Shown in pieces: positions 38,161 through 46,925 of a stretch of 64,000 bases of DNA (positions are counted from its first letter, which is position 1; each line of letters opens with the position of its first letter). The notes beneath the pieces were generated by a model. The model made no database searches. It was given only the letters and a program-made list of their open reading frames with translations, and was not told the origin of the DNA. A program made the translations under genes and the position numbers. This DNA is from Lagierella massiliensis (GTDB taxonomy: Bacteria; Bacillota; Clostridia; Tissierellales; Peptoniphilaceae): contig NZ_CYUO01000005.1 of NCBI RefSeq assembly GCF_001407835.1, forward strand, positions 992,001 to 1,056,000. Reading direction: 5' to 3'.

Positions 38161-38607
38161 CTAACCTTTTAAAACTTTATCAACTACACCATTTACAGTC
38201 TTACCATCAGTTTTAGAACCAAATTTTCCTAAAACATGTTTAATAATTAGACCTTTGCTCTTAGGAGAAATTTCTAAACTCTCTTCTTCTATAAAAGTCC
38301 TAACTTCTTTTTCTATTTCTTCATCTGAAACCTGTTCTGGTAAGTAAGACTCAACAATTTCAATTCTTGCATTTGTTTCATCAATAATATCTTTCCTGTT
38401 TTCAGGAGTTTGCGCCAAAGTATCCTTAAGTTGCTTAAGTTCTCTTTGAACAAATTTAATTGCTTCATCATCGCTTAGTACCTTTTTAGATTCTTTTTCT
38501 TCCAATGCAATTGATGACATAAGTAAGGTTATAACATTAACCTTTAATTTATCTTTATCCTTTAAAGCTTGCATCTTATCTTTTCTTAATTTGTCTAAAA
38601 AACTCAT
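38161..38607 (-). CDS. GatB/YqeY domain protein
   Basis: A 148-residue protein of the YqeY family, related to the C-terminal tRNA-binding domain of GatB. It begins SFLDKLRKDKMQALKDKDKLKVNVI, has the helical repeat DDEAIKFVQRELKQLKDTL, and ends with the tail TDGKTVNGVVDKVLKG. In many Firmicutes it follows rpsU; here no rpsU is present. It starts after AGGAGG and lies 15 bases after a PAP2 gene and 16 before cdaA. Its cellular role is not established. Confidence 0.9.
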   Translation of the reverse strand: MSFLDKLRKDKMQALKDKDKLKVNVITLLMSSIALEEKESKKVLSDDEAIKFVQRELKQLKDTLAQTPENRKDIIDETNARIEIVESYLPEQVSDEEIEKEVRTFIEEESLEISPKSKGLIIKHVLGKFGSKTDGKTVNGVVDKVLKG

Positions 38608-38622
38608 AATTTCCTCCTAATT

Positions 38623-39243
38623 TTAAAATAATAATTTAATATAATATCCTGTACTGAAAAGAAATATTACCCAATAACAGCAAATGGCACCAAGTAGTAA
38701 ACCTATAACAACATCTGTAAACCAGTGTACTCCCAGTACAAGCCTTGAAATCCCTATCATTATCCCTAAAAATCCCATTCCAATTACGAAGATGGGGCTA
38801 CCTCCCGTCATATCGGAGAGTACAAATCCCAGAGTAAGATAGTAACTCATACCAACGGTGGAATGGCCACTTGGAAAAGAATAACCTAAATCATAAAATT
38901 CCTTTGCCGTTTCAGGTCTATGAACCCTAAATAGAATCTTTAGACCCTGACTTGCTATAACTGCAGTGATTATTGAAAGAATAATAGCCGATGCCGCCTC
39001 GTATTTCTTTTCTGAAGCCAAATAGAACAAAATTGGCAGTGTCATAATCCAAATAGAATCTACATTTGCCAAGTTAGTTATAGTTTCCATAACTTCTCTC
39101 ATGTTCTTTGAAGTCTTAGCTACCAAAAAATCTCTAACCTTTACATCAAATTTAAATCCATTTGACCTTCTTCCAATTATACCAACTGTAAGTACCGTTA
39201 AAATAAGTAGTACCGTAATAGTTGTGGGTAAATTTTTAATCAT
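38623..39243 (-). CDS. PAP2 family membrane phosphatase (1)
   Basis: Integral membrane lipid phosphatase of about 206 residues with five to six membrane segments. The tripartite acid phosphatase signature is complete: FRVHRPE (Lys replaced by Phe-flanked Arg at the first position), YSFPSGHS and SRLVLGVHWFTD. Family members dephosphorylate undecaprenyl pyrophosphate, phosphatidylglycerol phosphate or related lipids; the substrate here is not known. Its start overlaps the second PAP2 gene by 4 bases. Confidence 0.9.
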   Translation of the reverse strand: MIKNLPTTITVLLILTVLTVGIIGRRSNGFKFDVKVRDFLVAKTSKNMREVMETITNLANVDSIWIMTLPILFYLASEKKYEAASAIILSIITAVIASQGLKILFRVHRPETAKEFYDLGYSFPSGHSTVGMSYYLTLGFVLSDMTGGSPIFVIGMGFLGIMIGISRLVLGVHWFTDVVIGLLLGAICCYWVIFLFSTGYYIKLLF

Positions 39244-39833
39244 AATAATTCCTTCTTATATTTGTAATCTACAACCGAAGATATGGAATAGCCTAATAAT
39301 AATCCTGTTATAACATCTGTCGGCCAATGTACCCCAAGTGCAAGCCTGCTAAAACCTATTAGTAATGGAAAGATGACTAAAAAAACTTTGTAGGGATTAT
39401 TTCTTAAATCATTTATTCTGTAAATTGTCCAGTATGTTGCAGCAGAAACTATAGAGTGACCACTTGGGAAGCTATAACCACCCTGCTCTATAACAAAAAA
39501 ATCAATTGGTCTAATTCTTCTTACTGTATTTTTTATAGCCACCATAATCAAAGTTGCAATTAATATAGAAGCTAATATATATATAAATTTCTTACCTTTC
39601 TTTTTATAAATCATCCATATTCCCACTGGAATAAAAATGTAGAAGTAGGTAGTGGTGTTTCCAAAAAATGTTATAAACTTATAAAAACTTGTAAGATGTG
39701 TATTGCTTCTAATAAAACTTAGAATATTATAGTCATAATTTTCGAAAAAATTTGTATTCATCTTAAAAGAAACAATCAAAGATATTAACCATGCAAAGGC
39801 AAATAATATAATAATTTTGTCTCGCTTTTTCAT
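39240..39833 (-). CDS. PAP2 family membrane phosphatase (2)
   Basis: A 197-residue relative of the next gene. It has an N-terminal membrane segment (IIILFAFAWLISLIVSF) and the motifs KNTVRRIRP, YSFPSGHS and SRLALGVHWPTD, so the active site is intact. The two adjacent copies are similar in motif spacing but clearly diverged, which suggests an old duplication with different substrates or sides. It overlaps both neighbours (1 base with the MoeA-like gene, 4 with the downstream PAP2), so translation of the three is coupled. Confidence 0.92.
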   Translation of the reverse strand: MKKRDKIIILFAFAWLISLIVSFKMNTNFFENYDYNILSFIRSNTHLTSFYKFITFFGNTTTYFYIFIPVGIWMIYKKKGKKFIYILASILIATLIMVAIKNTVRRIRPIDFFVIEQGGYSFPSGHSIVSAATYWTIYRINDLRNNPYKVFLVIFPLLIGFSRLALGVHWPTDVITGLLLGYSISSVVDYKYKKELL

Positions 39834-40855
39834 TAAATCCCCTTACCATATTGGCAATTAGGATAATGACAGTTGTCACATCCTAAACAAAATCCACCGT
39901 AGCCAAGTTCTGCAATTATTTCTTTAGTTACTTCCGTGTCTGAAAGTATAAATGGAAGTATAACATCAAACACTGTCGTCTTCATAAACATAACACAACC
40001 TGGAAGACCCAAAATAGGAATATCTTTCAAATAGGATAATAAAAACATCGACCCGGGTAGCATTGGACTGCCATAGGAAATGATGTTTGCCCCCGTTTCT
40101 TTAATTGCTCCAGGAGTTAAGTCATCTGGATCAACAGACATACCCCCAGTGCATGAAACAAAATTACATCCTGAGTCTATAGCTTCCAGTATGGCTTCCT
40201 TTATTTGATTTAAATCATCATCACAAGTTTTATGAAATATAACTTTAGAATCAAAAGTTTCTACCTTTTCTTTAATCACAGGTGTAAACTGATCTTTGAT
40301 TCTACCATGATAAACCTCTGACCCAGTTGTAATAATTCCAACTTTCTTTTTTATAAAGGGTTTTAAATTTAAAATCGGTTCGTTATTCCAGATTGTTTTA
40401 GCTTCATTTAAAACGTCTTCATCAACTAATAATGGAATAACCCTCGCGCCTGCTAAGCTATCTCCCTTTTTTACTGGTAAATTCCCATGTCTTGTAGCTA
40501 TAGCCACATCATCTATAATATTAAGTTTGAATAATCTATCTCTATCAACTTGAAAGAATCCGTTTATATCTGCCTTTACTCCAATCTTTCCTTCTGAAAC
40601 TTCAGTAAGTATCATATTATCTCCCTTACAAATACTTCCAAGGACTTGTGCAGCTTCAACTTCATGTATCATATTTTCATCTTTTTCAAGTACATAAATA
40701 TGCTCCTTACCCATATTTAAAAGTACTGGTATATCAGACTCTTCTATTATATGTCCTTTTTTAAATGCCGGACCTTTGAATTCTCCCTTTACAATTTTAG
40801 TTAAGTCGTGGGGAATAACATGTCCTATTGCATCTTCAACTCTAATTTTTTTCAT
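39833..40855 (-). CDS. MoeA/MoaB-like molybdopterin-binding domain protein with C-terminal Cys cluster
   Basis: A 340-residue protein. The N-terminal part resembles a SAF/MoeA-N region (VEDAIGHVIPHDLTKIVKG). The central MoCF-biosynthesis fold begins KKVGIITTGSEVYHG and includes SCTGGMSVDPDDLTPGAI and the LPGCVMFMKTT loop. The C-terminus carries CLGCDNCHYPNC followed by QYGKGI, a likely metal or iron-sulfur site. No other molybdenum-cofactor gene is in the window. Proteins of this layout occur in clostridia without proven function. It is first of an apparent operon running into the PAP2, YqeY and cda genes. Confidence 0.85.
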   Translation of the reverse strand: MKKIRVEDAIGHVIPHDLTKIVKGEFKGPAFKKGHIIEESDIPVLLNMGKEHIYVLEKDENMIHEVEAAQVLGSICKGDNMILTEVSEGKIGVKADINGFFQVDRDRLFKLNIIDDVAIATRHGNLPVKKGDSLAGARVIPLLVDEDVLNEAKTIWNNEPILNLKPFIKKKVGIITTGSEVYHGRIKDQFTPVIKEKVETFDSKVIFHKTCDDDLNQIKEAILEAIDSGCNFVSCTGGMSVDPDDLTPGAIKETGANIISYGSPMLPGSMFLLSYLKDIPILGLPGCVMFMKTTVFDVILPFILSDTEVTKEIIAELGYGGFCLGCDNCHYPNCQYGKGI

Positions 40856-40944
40856 TTTTACTCACCTATAATACTATTTTAACACAAACTCACTCTCAAA
40901 AATAAAGTTTTCTTAATTTATACATCTCATTGTACTATTTTTTT

Positions 40945-40978
40945 ATATGTAAAAGGAAGCCTATCTATAGACTTCCTT
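40945..40978 (-). terminator. Terminator of the glycine cleavage operon
   Basis: Minus-strand AAGGAAG-T-CTAT pairs with ATAG-G-CTTCCTT with one internal mismatch, followed by TTACATAT and a T-containing tail. It lies about 15 bases after the lpd stop. Confidence 0.75.
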
Positions 40979-40992
40979 AATCGTTGTAATTA

Positions 40993-42387
40993 TTATTTTG
41001 TATTTGCAGTGTGAATTGATGCACCTAACATTGCATGTGAAGCTTCCATGAAAGTTTCAGCAAGTGTTGGGTGTGCAAAAATAGTCTTATTTAGATCAGC
41101 TACTGATAAATCATTTGACATAGCTATTGCTCCATAGTGAACTAAGTCATTAGCATGAGGTCCAAATACATGAACTCCAAGAATTTTCTTATGATCTTTT
41201 GTAGCTAAAATCTTAACAAATCCATCAGTTTCTCCCATTGATACAGCTTTACCATTTCCTGAGAATAAGAACTTAGACTTATCGTATTCGATTCCTTCTT
41301 CTTTTAATTGCTCTTCAGTTTTACCAACTTGAGCTATTTCAGGTAATGTAAATGTAGCTGCTGGAACAACTTCTTCGTTTATATGAGGTTTATTACCCAT
41401 TATAGTTTCAACAAGGTTAAGTCCTTGATTTGAAGCTACGTGAGCTAATTGAGTATTTCCTGCAACACAGTCACCTATTGCATAGATGTTAGGAACAGAT
41501 GTCTTACAACCTTCAGATGTAACTATTCCACCTCTGTCAGTTTCTACTCCGATACCTTCAAGGTTTAGACCTTCAGTATAAGGAATTCTTCCTATAGCCA
41601 TAAGAACAAGTTCTCCTTCTACTTCAAGTTCTTTACCTTTTTTATTTTTAGCAAAAACTTTTAGACCATTTTCTGTCTTTTCAATTTTTTCTGCTCTATA
41701 TCCTTTGTTAATATTCATTCCCTTTTGTTTGAATAAGGATTGAATTCTCTTAGTTATTTCTCCATCACTTGCACCAAGAACTTCAGAACCTAATACTGTA
41801 ACTTCAGTACCAAATGAATTATAGATTGAAGCAAATTCCATTCCTATAACTCCAGTTCCTATTACTACAAGACTCTTTGGTAAGTAGTCTAAATCAAGTA
41901 ATTCAGTAGATGTTAAAACTCCATCTAAAGTTGAACCTTCAAAACCTGGAACTAATGCTATAGATCCAGATGCTATGATAAAGCTATCAGCTGTAACTTC
42001 AACTTCTCCATCTTCTTTTTTTACTATAACTGTCTTTTCATCTTTGAAAGAAGCAGTTCCTTGAATATATTCAAGATTTGGATAAGATTCAACTAAGAAA
42101 TTAACACCTTGGTTCATTCTATCAGCAACATAATCTTTTCTTTCTCTGACAGCTTTCATATCAATACTTGGATTTTCCAAGTTTATACCGAAAGTTGAAG
42201 ATTCTTTTACTTGATCATATAGTTCAGCAATCTTCCAAAGTGTCTTTGTTGGTATACAACCAATGTTTAAGCAAGTTCCCCCTGCTCTTCCTTTTTCTAT
42301 TAAAACAACGTCAGCACCAAGCTGAGCAGCCCTAATGGCTGCTTCATATCCACCTGGTCCTGCGCCTATTACTACTATTTTAGGCAT
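40993..42387 (-). CDS. lpd: Dihydrolipoyl dehydrogenase (glycine cleavage L protein)
   Basis: FAD enzyme that reoxidises the dihydrolipoyl arm of GcvH with NAD+. The 464 residues have the FAD dinucleotide motif GAGPGGYEAAI, the redox disulfide GGTCLNIGCIPTK, the NAD motif VVIGTGVIGMEFASIY and the C-terminal interface with HAHPTLAE-like FAHPTLAETFMEA. There is no N-terminal lipoyl domain. It overlaps gcvPB by 8 bases and ends the gcv operon, so it is likely dedicated to glycine cleavage. Confidence 0.97.
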   Translation of the reverse strand: MPKIVVIGAGPGGYEAAIRAAQLGADVVLIEKGRAGGTCLNIGCIPTKTLWKIAELYDQVKESSTFGINLENPSIDMKAVRERKDYVADRMNQGVNFLVESYPNLEYIQGTASFKDEKTVIVKKEDGEVEVTADSFIIASGSIALVPGFEGSTLDGVLTSTELLDLDYLPKSLVVIGTGVIGMEFASIYNSFGTEVTVLGSEVLGASDGEITKRIQSLFKQKGMNINKGYRAEKIEKTENGLKVFAKNKKGKELEVEGELVLMAIGRIPYTEGLNLEGIGVETDRGGIVTSEGCKTSVPNIYAIGDCVAGNTQLAHVASNQGLNLVETIMGNKPHINEEVVPAATFTLPEIAQVGKTEEQLKEEGIEYDKSKFLFSGNGKAVSMGETDGFVKILATKDHKKILGVHVFGPHANDLVHYGAIAMSNDLSVADLNKTIFAHPTLAETFMEASHAMLGASIHTANTK

Positions 42388-43852
42388 TTAAGTCCCCTTC
42401 ATATTTTAATATTAAATCTTTTGCAGCTTTTGTTTCATCTGGTCTTCTCACAGGTGTGTTGTGAGGAGAATCTTTAAGAATTTCTACATCTTCCTTTAAT
42501 TCTTCTGCAATTTCTAATAAAGCATCAGTAAATGCATCTAAAGTTTGCTTAGATTCAGTTTCTGTTGGTTCAACCATTATAGCTTCTGGAACAATTAATG
42601 GGAAGTATACTGTAGGTGCGTGGAATCCTTTATCAAGAATTCTCTTTGCAACATCTAAAGTTGTTACTGTATGAGTATCATCCTTAATACCAGCTAAAAC
42701 AAATTCGTGTTTGTAGACTCTATCGATTGGTAAATTGTAAGCACCTTTTAGTCTTTGTGCTAAGTAGTTAGCATTTAAGACTGCCATAGCACTTGCATGT
42801 TTAAGTCCGTCAGAACCTAAAGTAAGAATATAAGTGTAAGCTCTTACTAAAATTCCAAAGTGTCCATAGAATCCTTTCATTTGTCCATATGATTTTTCTA
42901 AGTCATAATTTAGATAGAATTCTCCATCTTCCTTTTTAGAAATAATTGGAGTTGGTAAAAATTCTTTTAAGAAACTCTTAACTCCAACTGGACCGCCACC
43001 TGGACCTCCACCACCATGAGGTGTTGAGAATGTCTTGTGTACGTTATAGTGTAAGATGTCAAATCCCATTTTTCCAGGTTGGCTGTATCCCATGATAGCA
43101 TTCATATTTGCGCCGTCATAGTAAACAAGTCCACCTGCTTCATGAACTATATCAGTAATTGCTTTGATGTTTTCATCATAGATACCTAATGTGTTAGGAT
43201 TAGTAATCATAAGACCTGCTGTGTCTTCGCCAACTACTGATTTTAATAAGTCAAGATCAACCATTCCATTTGGCTTAGATTTTATTTCTATAGTTTTATA
43301 TCCAGCCATCGCAGCTGTTGCAGGGTTTGTACCATGTGCTGAATCAGGGATGATTATCTTATTTCTCTTATCGTCTCCTCTTGACTCATGATATGCTTTA
43401 ATAAGCATAACCCCGGTGATTTCACCATGAGCTCCTGCGGCAGGTTGTAGAGTCATATAATCCATTCCTGCAACTTCAATAAGTGAATTTGCAAGATTGT
43501 ACATAAGCTCTAAAGCACCTTGAACAGTGTCTTCAGGTTGATATGGATGGATATTTGAGAAACCGTCCATAGCGATAACATCTTCATTTATCTTAGGATT
43601 GTACTTCATTGTACATGATCCTAATGGATAGAATCCTGTATCAATTCCATAGTTTTTAGTTGAAAGAGCTGTGTAATGTCTAATTACATCAACTTCACTA
43701 ACTTCAGGAAAGTCTAATTCTTTTTCTGCAAGATATTCTTCAGGAATGTATGAAGATAAGTCTGTAGTGTCGAATTCAGATTCTGGAATCATATATCCAG
43801 TTTTACCTTCTGAAGATAGGTCAAATATTAATTTATCATAATCTATTAACAT
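42380..43852 (-). CDS. gcvPB: Glycine dehydrogenase (decarboxylating) subunit 2
   Basis: PLP-bearing half of the split P protein, which decarboxylates glycine and loads the aminomethyl group on GcvH. It has 490 residues. Visible are DTGFYPLGSCTMKYNPKIN, LQPAAGAHGE and the PLP Lys in HYNVHKTFSTPHGGGGPG. The gene starts with TAATG, overlapping the gcvPA stop by one base, which enforces near-equal synthesis of the two subunits. Confidence 0.98.
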   Translation of the reverse strand: MLIDYDKLIFDLSSEGKTGYMIPESEFDTTDLSSYIPEEYLAEKELDFPEVSEVDVIRHYTALSTKNYGIDTGFYPLGSCTMKYNPKINEDVIAMDGFSNIHPYQPEDTVQGALELMYNLANSLIEVAGMDYMTLQPAAGAHGEITGVMLIKAYHESRGDDKRNKIIIPDSAHGTNPATAAMAGYKTIEIKSKPNGMVDLDLLKSVVGEDTAGLMITNPNTLGIYDENIKAITDIVHEAGGLVYYDGANMNAIMGYSQPGKMGFDILHYNVHKTFSTPHGGGGPGGGPVGVKSFLKEFLPTPIISKKEDGEFYLNYDLEKSYGQMKGFYGHFGILVRAYTYILTLGSDGLKHASAMAVLNANYLAQRLKGAYNLPIDRVYKHEFVLAGIKDDTHTVTTLDVAKRILDKGFHAPTVYFPLIVPEAIMVEPTETESKQTLDAFTDALLEIAEELKEDVEILKDSPHNTPVRRPDETKAAKDLILKYEGDLNA

Positions 43853-45204
43853 TATAGTACCTCCTTCATAACTTCAACGAACTTATCCATTTCTTCCTTA
43901 GTTCTCTTTTCTGTAACGGCAATAATTAAACCATTTCCTAATTCTTTATTTATCTTAGAAAGTCTTATTCCACCTAATATTCCATTTTCTTCTAATTTCT
44001 TTAATACTTCTTCATCAGAAGCATCAAATCCAATAGTAAATTCTTGGAAGAAAGGTTTGTCAGCTAAAACTTTTACTTTATCCAACTTTTTAAGTTCATC
44101 GAATAAATAGTGAGACTTAGCAATACATTGAGCAGAAACTTCCTTCATGCCCTTCTTTCCTAAGATTGACATATATACTGTTGCTGCAAGTACATTAAGT
44201 CCTTGGTTAGAACAGATATTTGAAGTAGCTCTTTCTCTCTTAATGTGTTGTTCTCTTGCTGAAAGTGTTAGCACATAAGATCTTTTTCCATCAAGATCTG
44301 TAGTTTCTCCTACAATTCTTCCTGGAATCTTTCTAATAAAATCTTTTTTGAAAGCTAAAAGTCCTAAATAAGGTCCTCCAAAACTTAGAGGAATACCTAA
44401 TCCTTGTCCTTCACCTACAACTACATCTACGTCCATTTCCCCTGGTTTTTTCATGTTTGTAAGTGCATGAGCAGAGGTTGATTGAACGATATATCTTTTT
44501 TTCTTTTCGTGAGCAAGCTCAACGAATGAAGGCATGTCTTCAAAATATCCATAGAAGTTTGGACTTTGAATTATAACAGTACCTACTGTATCGTCAACAA
44601 GTTCTTTAGCTTTATCTAAATCTGTAACCATATCTTTACAAGGAATAATAACTACTTCATATCCTCTTGCATGTGCATATGTCTTAAGAACTTTAATTGC
44701 TTGTGGATCTACTGTTTCAGAGATAGCAATCTTGTTCTTTTTAGACATTGATACGGTCATTATAGCAGCTTCTGCAACTGCTGTTTGTGAGTCATAAAGT
44801 GATGCATTTGCATATTCCATACCTGTTAATCTTGTCATTAATGTTTGGAATTCAAATATATATTGAAGAGTTCCTTGACTTATTTCAGGTTGGTAAGGAG
44901 TGTAAGCTGTATAGAACTCAGATCTTCCTGTAATATGGTGAACTGCTGTAGGAATATAATGATCGTAAGCTCCTCCTCCAAGGAAACATGTTAAGTCGTT
45001 AACTGTTTTATTCTTCTTAGCTAAACGACCTAAATATGAAAACACTTCCCCTTCAGATTTAGCTTTAGGCAAATCCAATTCGCCCTTTACTCTCAATTCA
45101 CTTGGAATATCTGAAAAAAGATCTTCCAGTGATTCAACACCTATGACATCCAACATTTCCCTAACATCGTTGTCGGTGTTAGGGATATATGGATATTTGG
45201 ACAT
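43852..45204 (-). CDS. gcvPA: Glycine dehydrogenase (decarboxylating) subunit 1
   Basis: First half of the split P protein of the glycine cleavage complex, 450 residues. Family blocks are YIPNTDNDVREMLDVIGV at the N-terminus, GGGAYDHYIPTAVHHI, TPYQPEISQGTLQ and GEGQGLGIPLSFGGPYLGL. It lies 3 bases after gcvH. Split GcvPA/PB genes are typical of Firmicutes and many anaerobes. Confidence 0.98.
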   Translation of the reverse strand: MSKYPYIPNTDNDVREMLDVIGVESLEDLFSDIPSELRVKGELDLPKAKSEGEVFSYLGRLAKKNKTVNDLTCFLGGGAYDHYIPTAVHHITGRSEFYTAYTPYQPEISQGTLQYIFEFQTLMTRLTGMEYANASLYDSQTAVAEAAIMTVSMSKKNKIAISETVDPQAIKVLKTYAHARGYEVVIIPCKDMVTDLDKAKELVDDTVGTVIIQSPNFYGYFEDMPSFVELAHEKKKRYIVQSTSAHALTNMKKPGEMDVDVVVGEGQGLGIPLSFGGPYLGLLAFKKDFIRKIPGRIVGETTDLDGKRSYVLTLSAREQHIKRERATSNICSNQGLNVLAATVYMSILGKKGMKEVSAQCIAKSHYLFDELKKLDKVKVLADKPFFQEFTIGFDASDEEVLKKLEENGILGGIRLSKINKELGNGLIIAVTEKRTKEEMDKFVEVMKEVL

Positions 45205-45207
45205 ATA

Positions 45208-45600
45208 TTATGCCTCCTTAATAAAGTCTTCGTATTCTGCGTCAGACATTAAGTTGTCTAATTCTGCCTTGTCAGCTATTTTAATCTTGCAAATCCAGTT
45301 TTCATATGGTGCTTTGTTTAGAAGTGCTGGATCGTCGTCTAAGTCTTCGTTAACTTCAACAACTGTTCCTGCTACTGGAGCCATAACTTCAGAAGCAGCC
45401 TTAACTGATTCTACTGATGCAATTTCTTCTTCAGCGTCAAATTCGTCTTCTTCGTCTGGTAGGTCAACATATACGATGTCTCCTAAGTGGTTTTGTGCAT
45501 AATCACAGATACCGATTTCTGCAACATCTCCGTCAACTCTTACCCATTCATGATCCTTTGTGTATAATAATCCTTTTTCTACTCTAATTTCTGCGTCCAT
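45208..45600 (-). CDS. gcvH: Glycine cleavage system H protein
   Basis: Lipoyl carrier that shuttles the aminomethyl group among P, T and L proteins. It has 130 residues with KDHEWVRVDGDVAEIGICDYAQNHLGDIVYVDLP-type strands. The lipoylated Lys lies in ESVKAASE, and the domain continues as PVAGTVVEVNEDL. The ATG follows AGGAGG. The lipoylation enzyme is not in the window. Confidence 0.98.
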   Translation of the reverse strand: MDAEIRVEKGLLYTKDHEWVRVDGDVAEIGICDYAQNHLGDIVYVDLPDEEDEFDAEEEIASVESVKAASEVMAPVAGTVVEVNEDLDDDPALLNKAPYENWICKIKIADKAELDNLMSDAEYEDFIKEA

Positions 45601-45665
45601 TTTAATCCTCCTATAATTTTGATTTTTATAATTTTAAAAGCTTAAAAAAACTTTTATAATTTAAT

Positions 45666-46760
45666 TTATTTTTTCTTTAAATATCTTCTACTAATTACCT
45701 TAGCTGGGTCTTTTTTGTTTCTTACAACAACTTCTAATTCATTGCCCATTTCTGCTTCTTCAATGTCAATTAAAGCATTTGCGATTCTCTTATTTAAAGT
45801 AGGTGATAGGTAACCTGTGGTTATAAAACCAATCTTCTTACCATCCTTTTCAACTTCATATCCTTGTCTTGGAGGTCTCTTGCCCAAGACTTCAAGACCT
45901 ACTAATTTTCTCTTAGGTCCTTCTTCCAATACTTTTTGCATAGCAGCTTTTCCAATAAAGTCATCTTTATCAAATTTAACTGCAAATTTAAGTCCTACTT
46001 CTAATGGAGAAATGTCATCTGCCATTTCATTTCCATATAGAGGCATTGAAGCTTCAAATCTTAGAGTATCTCTACATCCAAGTCCACATGGTTGAATATC
46101 AAATTCCTTACCAGCTTCTAAAATCGCATCCCAAACAGCAACGATTCCTTCTCTTGTAGTATAAATTTCGAATCCGTCTTCTCCTGTGTATCCTGTTCTG
46201 GATACAAGAATTTTGTGACCTTTGAAATCAATATCATCAGCAAAGTGATAATATTCAATTTTGTCAAGATCATAGTCAACGACTTTTTGTAATACTTTTT
46301 GAGAGTTAGGACCTTGAATTGCAATTTCTCCAACTTCATCAGAGATATTTGTAATTTCAACATCATACTTTTCAGCAATTGGGCTTAAATGATCCCAATC
46401 TTTTTTAGTATTTGCTGCGTTAGGTACAATTAAGAAGTGTTCATTATTGTACTTGTAAACTAATAGGTCGTCAATGATTCCACCATTTTCATTTCCTACA
46501 AGTGTATAGGTAATTTGAAAATCATCTGCTTTTGAAAAATCGTTAGTGAAAACGTAATTTAAGAACTTAAGAGCATCTTTTCCCTTAACTTCAAATTCTC
46601 CCATATGAGATACGTCAAAAATACCAACATTTTCTCTTACAGCTTTGTGTTCTTCCTTTAGACCTACATAGTCTACAGGTAACATCCAACCTGCATAGTC
46701 AACAACATTGCCACCTAATTCAATATGTCTTTCATATAAAGGTGTCTTTTTTGCGCTCAT
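45666..46760 (-). CDS. gcvT: Aminomethyltransferase (glycine cleavage T protein)
   Basis: Transfers the methylene group from GcvH to tetrahydrofolate and releases ammonia. The 364 residues show YAGWMLPVDYVGLKEEHKAVR, the VSHMGEFEVKGKDAL folate-site region with its catalytic Asp in IFDVSHMGE, and the SRTGYTGEDGFEIY block. The C-terminal OB-like domain has GFITTGYLSPTL. The ATG follows AAGGAGG. It is the first gene of the gcv operon, behind the promoter at 46816-46844. Confidence 0.98.
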   Translation of the reverse strand: MSAKKTPLYERHIELGGNVVDYAGWMLPVDYVGLKEEHKAVRENVGIFDVSHMGEFEVKGKDALKFLNYVFTNDFSKADDFQITYTLVGNENGGIIDDLLVYKYNNEHFLIVPNAANTKKDWDHLSPIAEKYDVEITNISDEVGEIAIQGPNSQKVLQKVVDYDLDKIEYYHFADDIDFKGHKILVSRTGYTGEDGFEIYTTREGIVAVWDAILEAGKEFDIQPCGLGCRDTLRFEASMPLYGNEMADDISPLEVGLKFAVKFDKDDFIGKAAMQKVLEEGPKRKLVGLEVLGKRPPRQGYEVEKDGKKIGFITTGYLSPTLNKRIANALIDIEEAEMGNELEVVVRNKKDPAKVISRRYLKKK

Positions 46761-46815
46761 TTAATTCCTCCTTAAGAATAGCATATTAACAAGTTTAGAA
46801 ACTACCCTCGTTATG

Positions 46816-46844
46816 ATTATAGTTTAAAATCAAGTTTTTTACAA
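46816..46844 (-). promoter_or_regulatory. Promoter of the glycine cleavage operon
   Basis: TTGTAA and TATAAT on the minus strand with a 17-base spacer, giving a leader of about 50 bases. That leader is too short for a tandem glycine riboswitch, and no aptamer-like sequence is seen. Confidence 0.75.
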
Positions 46845-46925
46845 CTTAAAAGGTTATCAATATAAATAATTCTTAAATTTCTTTAGAATCATCAATAATC
46901 CTCTATTTTGCTATATACCCATTTA

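Noticed and set aside
46761-46925. Glycine riboswitch upstream of gcvT
   Set aside because: The promoter leaves only about 50 bases of leader, and no conserved aptamer-like G-rich segments are present.
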